Of a DNA stretch of 12,446 nt, positions 5,435-12,324 are shown piece by piece. The stretch covers positions 1-12,446 of the forward strand of contig JBFLXN010000071.1 in assembly GCA_040755715.1 (NCBI GenBank), read 5' to 3'. Made by a program: the position numbers and the translations under genes. Within the stretch, counting starts at the first letter, position 1. The number at the start of each line of letters is the position of its first letter. The notes beneath the pieces were generated by a model that was not told where the DNA came from, ran no database searches, and worked only from the letters and a program-made list of their open reading frames with translations. The stretch is from JBFLXN01 sp040755715 [NCBI: Candidatus Edwardsbacteria bacterium]. GTDB lineage: Bacteria > Edwardsbacteria > AC1 > JBFLXN01.

Positions 5435-6166
5435 ATGAAGCGAAGATATGCTTTAATCTCAGACATTCATAGCAATCTGGAGGCCTTAGAAGTGGTTCTG
5501 GTGGCCATTGAGCAAGAAAAGGTAGATTTTATTCTCTGCTTGGGCGACCTGGTCGGATATGGTGCCAATCCTAATGAATGCATTTCTCAAATAAAAGAGC
5601 GCACTGATTATATTATTGCTGGCAATCACGATTATGCCTCAGTGGGCTTAACTTCCATTACCAACTTCAATCCTTTGGCAGCTAAAGCCGCCCTCTGGAC
5701 AGAACAGGTTTTAAATCCACTACACAAGTTATTTTTGCGTCAGTTGCCTTTAGTAATGAAGGTTGATGATTTACTTTTAGTCCACGCTACACCTTCAAAA
5801 CCCGAAGCCTGGGAATATATCTTTTCCTTAAAAGACGCCTCTAAAGAATTTAAGTTTTTCCGTGAAAAAATCTGTTTTGTTGGACATTCACATCAACCAT
5901 TCATAGTAGTGGAAAACGCTGGAGAACATAGGATTCACCAGGGATGGCAAATCACTCTGGAACCCCCAAATCGCTATTTAATCAATATTGGTAGTATCGG
6001 TCAGCCGCGAGATGGAAATCCAAAAGCCGCTTACGCCATCTACGACCAGCACACCAAAACCATTGAAATTAAAAGAATCGCTTATAATATTCAGGAGGCC
6101 CAGCGGAAAATCAGAGAGGTTCAATTGCCGGCTTTCTTAGCTGACCGCTTGGCTACCGGAGAGTGA
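5435..6166 (+). CDS. Calcineurin-like metallophosphoesterase
   Basis: This is a cytoplasmic two-metal phosphoesterase of the YfcE/MJ0936-like group, 243 aa. The metal-ligand motifs appear in order: DIH (10-12), GD (37-38), GNHD (63-66), H117 in LLVHATPSKP, and GHSH (150-153). NIGSIGQPRDGNP (184-196) follows, typical for the family. The substrate cannot be read from the sequence; characterised relatives act on phosphodiesters and phosphomonoesters. The gene overlaps the next one by 4 nt (GTGA), so the two are translationally coupled, which ties it to a glycosyltransferase rather than to riboflavin synthesis. There is no ribosome binding site before ATG 5435, where 7-nt tandem repeats end. Confidence 0.88.
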   Translation: MKRRYALISDIHSNLEALEVVLVAIEQEKVDFILCLGDLVGYGANPNECISQIKERTDYIIAGNHDYASVGLTSITNFNPLAAKAALWTEQVLNPLHKLFLRQLPLVMKVDDLLLVHATPSKPEAWEYIFSLKDASKEFKFFREKICFVGHSHQPFIVVENAGEHRIHQGWQITLEPPNRYLINIGSIGQPRDGNPKAAYAIYDQHTKTIEIKRIAYNIQEAQRKIREVQLPAFLADRLATGE

Positions 6167-7194
6167 AACCAAAAGTTAGTATCATTATCCCACACCACAA
6201 TGGAGAAGAAATCTTACTCCATTGCCTTCAGTCTCTCTTTCAGACTGACTATCCAGACTTTGAGGTTATTCTGGTAGACAATGGTTCCACTGACAGAAGT
6301 GTCATCAAAGCTAAAGAGCGTTTTGAAGGGAGATTAAAGATAGTAGCCCACCAGAAAAATTTAGGTTTCGCCGGTGGGTGTAACTCTGGAATAAAAGTCG
6401 CTCAAGAAAAATATGCGGTGCTTCTCAACAACGATACTGAGGTGGAAGGTGGATGGCTAAAGAGGCTGGTAGAAGTGGCAGAGAGTGATTCCCAAATTGC
6501 AGCCTGTCAGCCCAAAATGCTCTCTTTCAAAGAAAGGAATCGCTTTGATTATGCCGGTGCGGCTGGAGGAATGATTGATATCTTTGGTTATCCCTTCTGT
6601 CAAGGAAGGGTCTTTGAGGAGATTGAATTTGATGAAGGGCAATACGACAAAGTTTCTCCCATCTTCTGGGCTTGCGGAACCTGTGTCCTTTTGCGCAAAT
6701 CTGTTCTTGAAGAAACCGGACTTTTGGATGAGGATTTTTTCTTGCATATGGAAGAAATTGATTTAAACTGGCGGATGCATTTAGCCGGTTACAAAATTCT
6801 GTTTGTGCCCACGGCTAGAATTTATCACCTTTCCGGAGCTTCTCTTCCAGCTGATGATGAATTTAAGATGTATCTCAACCATCGCAACAGTCTGTTGATG
6901 CTTTTGAAAAACTATTCTTCTCTAAGTCTTTTGTTTCTATTTCCGGTTAGACTGATTTTGGAATTGGTCGCTTTCTTCACCTCTATGAAACATCAAACAA
7001 AACGCTCCAAAGCTATAGTCAGAGCACTTTTCTGGTTTTTTACTCATCTAAAATTGATTAGGAAAAAGCGTTATGAGACACAAAAAAGACGCAAAGTTAC
7101 TGATAGAGAGATTATGAAAAAGATGTATAAAGGAAGCATCGCCTTTGACCATTTCTGCCGGAAGAAAAAAATGAAAACCACGCTGTTCGTTTAA
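6163..7194 (+). CDS. Family 2 glycosyltransferase (rhamnosyltransferase-like)
   Basis: The 343-aa protein has a GT-A fold catalytic domain in about the first 250 residues: VSIIIPHHNG (5-14), VILVDNGSTD (35-44), NLGFAGGCNSG (66-76), the metal-binding LLNNDTEV (87-94) and the acceptor-side motif HMEEIDLNWR (195-204). This pattern is typical of WbbL/RfbN-like enzymes that add rhamnose or related sugars to polysaccharides. A hydrophobic stretch at about 252-272 and a following Lys/Arg-rich tail suggest attachment to the inner face of the membrane. The start is GTG 6163 overlapping the previous stop; KVSIIIP follows as expected. Sugar and acceptor cannot be determined. No other polysaccharide genes are nearby. 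Confidence 0.85.
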   Translation: MKPKVSIIIPHHNGEEILLHCLQSLFQTDYPDFEVILVDNGSTDRSVIKAKERFEGRLKIVAHQKNLGFAGGCNSGIKVAQEKYAVLLNNDTEVEGGWLKRLVEVAESDSQIAACQPKMLSFKERNRFDYAGAAGGMIDIFGYPFCQGRVFEEIEFDEGQYDKVSPIFWACGTCVLLRKSVLEETGLLDEDFFLHMEEIDLNWRMHLAGYKILFVPTARIYHLSGASLPADDEFKMYLNHRNSLLMLLKNYSSLSLLFLFPVRLILELVAFFTSMKHQTKRSKAIVRALFWFFTHLKLIRKKRYETQKRRKVTDREIMKKMYKGSIAFDHFCRKKKMKTTLFV

Positions 7195-7212
7195 AAGAGA
7201 GGAGGAATAACC

Positions 7213-9297
7213 TTGCAAGAATATAAGATTGAGAATTTACGAAATGTGGCCTTGGTAGCTCATGGCAGTGCCGGCAAGACCACTCTGGCTGAAGCTATTC
7301 TCTTTAATACGAAGAACACTGAGAGATTAGGTCGGATTGAAGAAGGAAATACGGTAATGGATTTTGACGCCGATGAAATTGCCCGAAAAATTTCTATCAG
7401 CACCAGTTTAGCCTGGTGCAATTGGCAGGGTAAGAAGATTAATCTTTTAGATACACCAGGATACGCTGATTTTGCCGGAGAAGTGAAGGCAGGCTTGAGA
7501 GCGGTTGATTCTGTAATAGTAGTGGTTCAAGCGGTCGCCGGAGTGGAAGTTGGCACAGAGAAAGTCTGGAAATATGCTGAGGACCTTTCTTTACCCCGAA
7601 TGGTCTTTATTTCTCGGCTACAAAAGGAACACGCTGACTTTTATAGAACCTTAACAATGTTGCAGGAAATCTTTGGTCGCTCATTGGTGTCTCTGACATT
7701 ACCCATCGGGGAATATACCGGCTTTAAAGGTGTAATCAATTTAATCAGGATGAAGGCGATAGTATATGACTCCGAGGGAAAAGGAAGAGAGGAAGAAATT
7801 CCGGCAAATCTCCTGCCGAAAGCAAAAGGATACCAGGAAAAAATGGTTGAATCCGCGGCTGAGTGTGATGATGAATTGATGACCAAATACCTTGATGGCG
7901 CTACCTTAAGTGAAGAGGAAATCCTGAGGGGTTTACATCTGGGCACCATTACTGGAAAGGTCGCGCCTGTTCTCTGCGGCGATGGATACTCTAATATGGG
8001 TATTGACCTTTTATTGGAAAATATTGTCACACTTCTGCCTTCACCAGTTGAGCGCGGTTTGGTTTTGGGGAAGAAGCCCGGATTAGAGGAAGAAATAACT
8101 CGCCAGGTCTCCACTCAAGAACCTACCTCGGCTCTAGTCTTTAAAACACTAATTGAACCTCATGCCGGAAGTCTTACCTATTTTCGGGTCTTCTCAGGAC
8201 TCATTGAAGCTGGCACCGAGATTTACAATGCAACCAAAGAAAAATCTGAGAAGATTGGACAACTCTTCTTTGGTCGGGGGAAAGACAGAACCGATGTCCC
8301 TAAGGTGATGGCTGGAGACATTGGAATTGCTGTGAAATTGAAAGATACCTCTACCGGAGATACCCTCTGCTCCAAAACAGCGCCTATTCTTTTTCCACCT
8401 CTGGATTTACCAAAGCCAACCATCTCCATGGCCATTGAAACCAAATCAAAAGAAGATGAAGGAAAAGTTGCAGTAGGTTTGGCCAGACTGCATGAAGAAG
8501 ACCCCACTTTTAGTTTTGGCTATCAACCGGAGATTAAGCAAACATTGATTTCAGGATTGGGCGAACTCCATTTGGATGTGATGATGACCAGAATGAAACG
8601 CAAATATGGCGGTGAGGTAAATGCCTTCAAGCCCCGCATTGCCTATCGGGAGACGATTACAAAAAAGGTGGAAGCAGAATATAAACATAAGAAACAGACC
8701 GGCGGTCATGGACAATTCGGACATGTCTTCTTGAGATTAGAACCTCTGCCACGGGGTAATGGTTTTGAATTTGTGGACGAAATTGTTGGCGGAGTGATTC
8801 CTTCCAATTATATTCCTGCAGTAGAAAAAGGAACCAAAGCGGCCATGGCCGAAGGAGTGCTGGCTGGCTATCCAATTGCTGATATTAGAGTCGCTCTGTT
8901 CTTTGGTTCCTATCATCCGGTTGATTCCTCGGGAACCTCTTTTGAAATTGCAGGAGCCCAGGCTTTGAAGAAGGGTGTTTTGGAGGGCAGTCCTGTTCTT
9001 TTAGAACCGATTATGAAAGTAGAGGTGATGGTACCAGAAGAGTTTGCCGGCCAGGTGATGGGCGATTTGAATGCCCGAAGGGGAAGGATTCAAGGAATGG
9101 ATAGCCACCAAAGCAGTCAGATTGTTAAGGCTTTGGTGCCTCAAGCCGAGATGTATAAATATTCCACCTCTTTGCGTTCAATGACACAGGGAACAGGAAG
9201 TTTTGAAATGGGATTTTCACATTATGAAGAAGTGCCATACGAACTTACCCAGAAAATTATCGCTGAAGCAAAGAAAGAAAAGGAAGAGAAGAAATAA
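7213..9297 (+). CDS. Elongation factor G-like translational GTPase (EF-G-2 type)
   Basis: The 694-aa protein has the five-domain layout of EF-G, including domain IV (KKQTGGHGQFGHVFLRLEPL and SYHPVDSSGTSF) and domain V (MVPEEFAGQVMGDLNARRGR). It is not a canonical EF-G. The P-loop is intact (AHGSAGKTTL, 16-25), but the switch II motif is DTPGY (80-84) where EF-G has DTPGH, and the position of the NKxD specificity motif reads SRLQ (134-137). Tyr for His is also known in EF-G-2 paralogues such as that of Thermus, whose function is unsettled. Translation starts at TTG 7213, with AGGAGG ending 8 nt upstream. It follows the glycosyltransferase by 18 nt, so the two are probably cotranscribed. A standard fusA must exist elsewhere. 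It could still be a slow GTPase or a ribosome-associated regulator. Confidence 0.88.
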   Translation: MQEYKIENLRNVALVAHGSAGKTTLAEAILFNTKNTERLGRIEEGNTVMDFDADEIARKISISTSLAWCNWQGKKINLLDTPGYADFAGEVKAGLRAVDSVIVVVQAVAGVEVGTEKVWKYAEDLSLPRMVFISRLQKEHADFYRTLTMLQEIFGRSLVSLTLPIGEYTGFKGVINLIRMKAIVYDSEGKGREEEIPANLLPKAKGYQEKMVESAAECDDELMTKYLDGATLSEEEILRGLHLGTITGKVAPVLCGDGYSNMGIDLLLENIVTLLPSPVERGLVLGKKPGLEEEITRQVSTQEPTSALVFKTLIEPHAGSLTYFRVFSGLIEAGTEIYNATKEKSEKIGQLFFGRGKDRTDVPKVMAGDIGIAVKLKDTSTGDTLCSKTAPILFPPLDLPKPTISMAIETKSKEDEGKVAVGLARLHEEDPTFSFGYQPEIKQTLISGLGELHLDVMMTRMKRKYGGEVNAFKPRIAYRETITKKVEAEYKHKKQTGGHGQFGHVFLRLEPLPRGNGFEFVDEIVGGVIPSNYIPAVEKGTKAAMAEGVLAGYPIADIRVALFFGSYHPVDSSGTSFEIAGAQALKKGVLEGSPVLLEPIMKVEVMVPEEFAGQVMGDLNARRGRIQGMDSHQSSQIVKALVPQAEMYKYSTSLRSMTQGTGSFEMGFSHYEEVPYELTQKIIAEAKKEKEEKK

Positions 9298-9298
9298 A

Positions 9299-9397
9299 GC
9301 CACGGAGACGAGAAATAGATTCAATATAAAATTAATCCCGATGGACATCGGGACTAATTTTGAATTGAATTCTCTGTGTTCTCTGTGCCCTCTGTGG
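9299..9397 (+). repeat. Compound palindrome and CTCTGTG repeats
   Basis: A nested hairpin spans 9319-9370: ATTCAAT/ATTGAAT, AAAATTA/TAATTTT and TCCCGAT/ATCGGGA around GGAC. Three 9-nt units (TCTCTGTGT, TCTCTGTGC, CCTCTGTGG) follow at 9371-9397. Their end can pair with CCACGGAG just after the stop codon of the preceding gene. No T run follows the main hairpin, so termination is doubtful. Confidence 0.75.
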
Positions 9398-9437
9398 TTA
9401 AATCAACATTCTGATTGCATTATAGAAGGGAGGGAAT

Positions 9438-10193
9438 ATGTCGGGTCATTCTAAATGGGCAACTATTAAGCGTAAGAAAGGGAAGGCTGACCTGGAGCGA
9501 GGTAGAATTTTTACCCGTTTGATTAGGGAAATTACTGCGGCTGCTCGTCAAGGAGGCGACCCCGAAGCCAATCCTCGTCTGCGCACCGCTGTTGCGGCGG
9601 CAAAGACGGCCAATATGCCGCAAGATAATATAGAGCGGGCAATCAAAAAAGGAACGGGCGAATTGCCTGGTGTAACTTATGAGGAAGTGACTTATGAAGG
9701 CTATGGCCCAAACGGCGTCGCCATTTTGGTAGAAGCCTTGACTGACAACAAGAATAGAACAACTTCAGAACTCCGACATCTGTTCTCCAGACACGGTGGG
9801 AACCTCGGTAGCGTTGGTTGCGTCTCATGGATGTTTGAGCATAGAGGAATAATTACTATTGACCAGAATAAGTGTGATGAAGACTGCTTATTAGCTTTAG
9901 CCTTGGAAGCCGGAGCAGAAGATGTCAGAAGTGAAGACGGCACTTTTGAAATTATCACCAGCCCAGCAAATTTTGAGAAGGTGAAAAAATCTCTGGAAAC
10001 GCAAAAGATTGAATGGATTAACGCTGAACTCACGAAAGTCCCACAAAGCAATGTCCCCTTGGAAGGGAAGGATGCGGAACAAATGCTGAAATTGATGGAA
10101 GCGATTGAAACCTGTGAAGATGTCCAGAAAGTCTACGCCAATTTTGATATTCCAGAAGTGGTAATGGAACAAATAGCCAGCTCCACTCAGTAA
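9438..10193 (+). CDS. yebC: YebC/PmpR/TACO1 family protein
   Basis: Full-length YebC (251 aa) with the invariant start MSGHSKWATIKRKKGKAD, then IFTRLIREI, NPRLRTAVAAAKTANMPQDNI and YEGYGPNGVAILVEALTDN. Members were first described as transcriptional regulators. More recent work links the family to translation of proline-rich stretches at the ribosome, and mitochondrial TACO1 activates translation of COX1. GGGAGGG stands a few nt before ATG 9438, a strong ribosome binding site. The order yebC-ruvC-ruvA is conserved in many bacteria and supports the identities of the genes that follow. Confidence 0.95.
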   Translation: MSGHSKWATIKRKKGKADLERGRIFTRLIREITAAARQGGDPEANPRLRTAVAAAKTANMPQDNIERAIKKGTGELPGVTYEEVTYEGYGPNGVAILVEALTDNKNRTTSELRHLFSRHGGNLGSVGCVSWMFEHRGIITIDQNKCDEDCLLALALEAGAEDVRSEDGTFEIITSPANFEKVKKSLETQKIEWINAELTKVPQSNVPLEGKDAEQMLKLMEAIETCEDVQKVYANFDIPEVVMEQIASSTQ

Positions 10194-10195
10194 AA

Positions 10196-10295
10196 TCAAA
10201 AATCAAAAGGCAAAATGTCTTTTAATGGAATTTCTAAATATTTGAATTTTGGTTTGTCATTTTGATATTTGATTTTTAAATTTTGATTTTTACCT
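10196..10295 (+). repeat. ATCAAAA-type AT-rich inverted repeats before ruvC
   Basis: Copies of ATCAAAA and AAATC motifs (10196-10220) are inverted in TTTTGATATTTGATTTTT and TTTTGATTTTT (10260-10291), so nearly the whole 107-nt gap between yebC and ruvC is one imperfect palindrome. No ribosome binding site for ruvC is left. Confidence 0.6.
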
Positions 10296-10300
10296 TACAG

Positions 10301-10876
10301 ATGTCCTCACGAAAAATCTTAGGTATTGACCCGGGAAGCCTTTCTACGGGTTATGGAATTATTAAGACCCCACCCTTACCCTCCCCTTCACCGCAAATGC
10401 GGGATCCCGCTCTGGCGGGACAAGAGGAGGGATATAGGGAGGGGTCAAGTGACAGGATTGCCAAGCGGAGTGAAGCACATCTTGTAATTTGTGGTTGTCT
10501 CAAAAACAAACAAAAAATCCCTTTCTCTTTCCGGTTTCTTCACATTTATGAAGGATTAGAAGAAATAATTGCCCGCTATCAACCTGACGAAGTGGCGATA
10601 GAATCTATCTTTTATCATAAAAATGTGCGCAGTGCCTTATTGATGGGTGAAGTTAGAGGAGTGGCTCTTTTAGCCTGCCAGAAGGCTAACCTACCTATTT
10701 TTGAATATTCGCCATTAGAAATAAAGCAATCGGTGGTTGGCACGGGGTCTGCTTCAAAGAAACAAATTCAATTTATGGTGAAAACACTTTTGCGACTGAA
10801 AGAATCACCGGCGGAAGACGCTGCTGATGCCTTAGCGGTAGCCTTGTGTCACCTACACAGAAGTAGATCGTGCTAG
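10301..10876 (+). CDS. ruvC: Holliday junction resolvase RuvC with an insert
   Basis: RuvC is the dimeric endonuclease that cuts Holliday junctions after RuvAB branch migration. The catalytic acidic residues are all present: D10 in ILGIDPGS, E101 in EVAIES, and D173 and D176 in EDAADALA. The body matches the family, for example HIYEGLEEII (81-90) and VGTGSASKKQIQ (146-157). The 191 residues include about 30 that the family lacks, between the first strand (GYGII, 17-21) and the second (LVICGCL, 61-67). The core of that insert, T23-S49, is encoded by a palindromic element at 10366-10446. The insert lies in a strand-to-strand turn away from the active site, so the enzyme may still work. I chose ATG 10301 over TTG 10283 for the family N-terminus; no Shine-Dalgarno sequence is visible. 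Confidence 0.93.
   Translation: MSSRKILGIDPGSLSTGYGIIKTPPLPSPSPQMRDPALAGQEEGYREGSSDRIAKRSEAHLVICGCLKNKQKIPFSFRFLHIYEGLEEIIARYQPDEVAIESIFYHKNVRSALLMGEVRGVALLACQKANLPIFEYSPLEIKQSVVGTGSASKKQIQFMVKTLLRLKESPAEDAADALAVALCHLHRSRSC
10366..10446 (+). repeat. 81-nt palindromic element inserted in frame in ruvC
   Basis: The left arm GACCCCACCCTTACCCTCCC (10366-10385) continues CTT to 10388. The right arm at 10422-10446 reads AAGAGGAGGGATATAGGGAG, then GGGTC. The arms are inverted repeats of 23-25 nt with few mismatches. The centre holds TCCCGC (10405-10410) and GCGGGA (10415-10420) around TCTG. The length of 81 nt is 27 codons and keeps the ruvC frame open. Translated, it gives a Pro/Ser-rich then Glu/Gly-rich stretch unlike any RuvC sequence I know. 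Confidence 0.8.
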
Positions 10877-10935
10877 ACGACATTCGTAATGGGGTAGTAT
10901 AAGAAGTCCTTCAAGTTTGAAGAGGGAGGTGAAAT

Positions 10936-11145
10936 GTGAGTATCACGTTAAAGGAACGTTATCTAATAGATGAAAAGGGAAAGCGTGTTGGCGTGCTACT
11001 AGATATGAAAGATTACCGTAGGTTGCTTGAGGATTTGGAAACATTGGAATCTATTCGTGCCTATGATGCCGCTAAAGCCTCTGGTGATGAGGCTATTCCA
11101 TTTAAGCAAGCAGTTGATGAGATTGAGCGAAAGCGACGACAATGA
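10936..11145 (+). CDS. RelB/Phd-type antitoxin
   Basis: This small acidic/basic protein of 69 aa has the pattern of prevent-host-death/RelB-like antitoxins: a short N-terminal DNA-binding part with KGKRVGVLLDMKDYRRLLEDL (in two blocks, from residue 15), then a helical toxin-binding tail ESIRAYDAAKASGDEAIPF. It should neutralise the adjacent RelE-type toxin and repress its own promoter. The start is GTG 10936; the ATG two nt earlier is followed at once by a stop. GGGAGG lies 6 nt upstream. The stop overlaps the toxin start by 4 nt (ATGA), the usual coupling in such pairs. It looks intact although its toxin is interrupted. No operator was identified in the 59 nt after ruvC. Confidence 0.82.
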   Translation: MSITLKERYLIDEKGKRVGVLLDMKDYRRLLEDLETLESIRAYDAAKASGDEAIPFKQAVDEIERKRRQ

Positions 11146-11566
11146 GTTATAGCGTTTTCATTCTGCGACGCGCCCAGAAGGAGTTGGCACAATTGTCCAG
11201 TGAGGCTTATGAACGCGTTAGAGATGTCATTCGTACTCTTGCCAAAGACCCTCGACCAGCCGGCTGTCTCAAGTTGATAGGCCGCAATGGATGGCGCATC
11301 CGTATAGGTGATTATCGTGAAGCATCGGAATTTGGAAAATTCCGATGGTGTAAGGAGAGGTTTGGAGAGGAAAAACGGTTTTCCTCTCCAAGGGGTGACA
11401 GCGGAAAAATGCGACGAGTAGGAGCATTTTGGAGCGCCATAGGGGCTATCGCCCCTATGGACAAGATTGCGACGAAGTCGCATATCTTGTGATTTATGAG
11501 ATAGACGGCAAGCAACGGGTGGTGACGGTCCTTCATATCGGTCATCGGCAGGCTGTTTACCGCTGA
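11142..11566 (+). pseudogene. RelE/ParE-type toxin interrupted by a repeat element
   Basis: The N-terminal 59 residues (11142-11318), from MSYSVFILRRAQKEL to GWRIRIGDYR, are a clear RelE-superfamily ribosome-dependent RNase/ParE-like toxin fold. The family continues directly with VIYEID...VLHIGHR. Exactly that continuation, 25 codons from GTG 11489 to TGA 11566, is found 170 nt later in another frame. Joined, the two parts give 84 aa, the normal length. The 170-nt insert (3n+2) shifts the frame, and translation from ATG 11142 runs instead to TGA 11490-11492, replacing the last strands, where catalytic residues lie, with an unrelated 57-residue tail. The toxin is therefore probably inactive unless the insert is bypassed. 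Confidence 0.85.
11319..11488 (+). mobile_element. Multi-hairpin repeat element inside the toxin gene
   Basis: Five hairpins stand one after another: CATCGGAATT/AATTCCGATG (11323-11332/11338-11347); TTGGAGAGGAAAA/TTTTCCTCTCCAA (11362-11374/11379-11391); AAAATGC/GCATTTT (11406-11412/11424-11430); CCATAGGGGC/GCCCCTATGG (11437-11446/11451-11460); and ACAAGAT plus TGCGAC with GTCGCA plus ATCTTGT (11461-11473/11477-11490, one bulge). GTGA stands at both edges (11317-11320 and 11489-11492), perhaps a short target duplication. It encodes no transposase, so it would be a passive MITE-like element moved by functions supplied elsewhere. Confidence 0.7.
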
Positions 11567-11609
11567 AAGAGATTTGGCGGCTTTAGCTATTAGCGTGTTT
11601 TACAATGCT

Positions 11610-11631
11610 AGTGCCAAAAGCCTTCGGCACT
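11610..11631 (+). repeat. Short hairpin before ruvA
   Basis: AGTGCC (11610-11615) and GGCACT (11626-11631) enclose a 10-nt loop. No T run follows, so it is a weak terminator candidate at best. The rest of the gap from the toxin remnant (ends 11566) to ruvA (11671) holds nothing recognisable. Confidence 0.4.
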
Positions 11632-11670
11632 TCGTAAATACCCAAACCATTACCATATTTATTGGCTTAT

Positions 11671-12261
11671 ATGTTCTCCTATCTTTGCGGCAAGTTAATA
11701 GAAAAACATCCTACCCACCTGATTCTTGATGTCCAGGGAATCGGCTATCATATTTCTATTCCACTTTCTACTTATGAAGCTCTGAGCAGTGGCGGAGAAT
11801 TGTGCAAAGTTTTTACCTATCTTTATGTGCGTGAGAACCTTCTACAACTCTTTGGTTTTGCCACACCCCAAGAGCGAGAACTTTTTGAAATACTAATTTC
11901 TGTTTCCGGAGTAGGACCAAAGTTGGCAGTAGCAATCCTTTCCGGAGTCAAAGTGGAAGAATTTGAGTTAGCTATTATTAGAGGTGATTTGAAGAGAATC
12001 ACTGCTATTCCCGGCATTGGCAAGAAAACTGCCCAAAGACTAATTTTAGAACTAAAGGAACGCTTTGCCACTCAACTCCCTGAAGGGAAGACAGTAATGG
12101 CGGGAGAAAGAAGCATTTTTGAAGAAGCGGTTTCGGCCTTAGTCTCTTTGGGCGTCAATTATTCTAACGCCTATCAGTCAGTGCAAAGAGCAAGAGAAAG
12201 ACTTGGTGAAGTGAAAGGAATAGAAGAACTAATTAGAGAAGCATTGAGAGAACCCAAATGA
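11671..12261 (+). CDS. ruvA: Holliday junction branch-migration protein RuvA
   Basis: RuvA tetramers bind the four-way junction and position the RuvB motor. The 196-aa protein has all three domains: the N-terminal OB-fold (MFSYLCGKLIEK to about residue 63), two helix-hairpin-helix motifs (SVSGVGPKLA, 77-86, and AIPGIGKKTA, 112-121), and the C-terminal RuvB-contacting three-helix domain (about 147-196). I chose ATG 11671 because the family starts with M-x-x-Y-L-x-G-K; a TTG at 11662 in frame would add three residues. No Shine-Dalgarno sequence is visible. In many bacteria ruvA directly follows ruvC and precedes ruvB. Here a toxin-antitoxin pair separates it from ruvC, and an insertion sequence begins 63 nt after its stop. 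Confidence 0.95.
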   Translation: MFSYLCGKLIEKHPTHLILDVQGIGYHISIPLSTYEALSSGGELCKVFTYLYVRENLLQLFGFATPQERELFEILISVSGVGPKLAVAILSGVKVEEFELAIIRGDLKRITAIPGIGKKTAQRLILELKERFATQLPEGKTVMAGERSIFEEAVSALVSLGVNYSNAYQSVQRARERLGEVKGIEELIREALREPK

Positions 12262-12324
12262 GAAAAAATCTCAGAGACTCCGTATGGATTGGTTAAAAAT
12301 AATCTGCGAGTGCAAAGAATTTTC

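Noticed and set aside
11319-11488. Group I or group II intron in the toxin gene
   Set aside because: At 170 nt it is too short, and I see no catalytic core or domain V-like element, only a row of simple hairpins.
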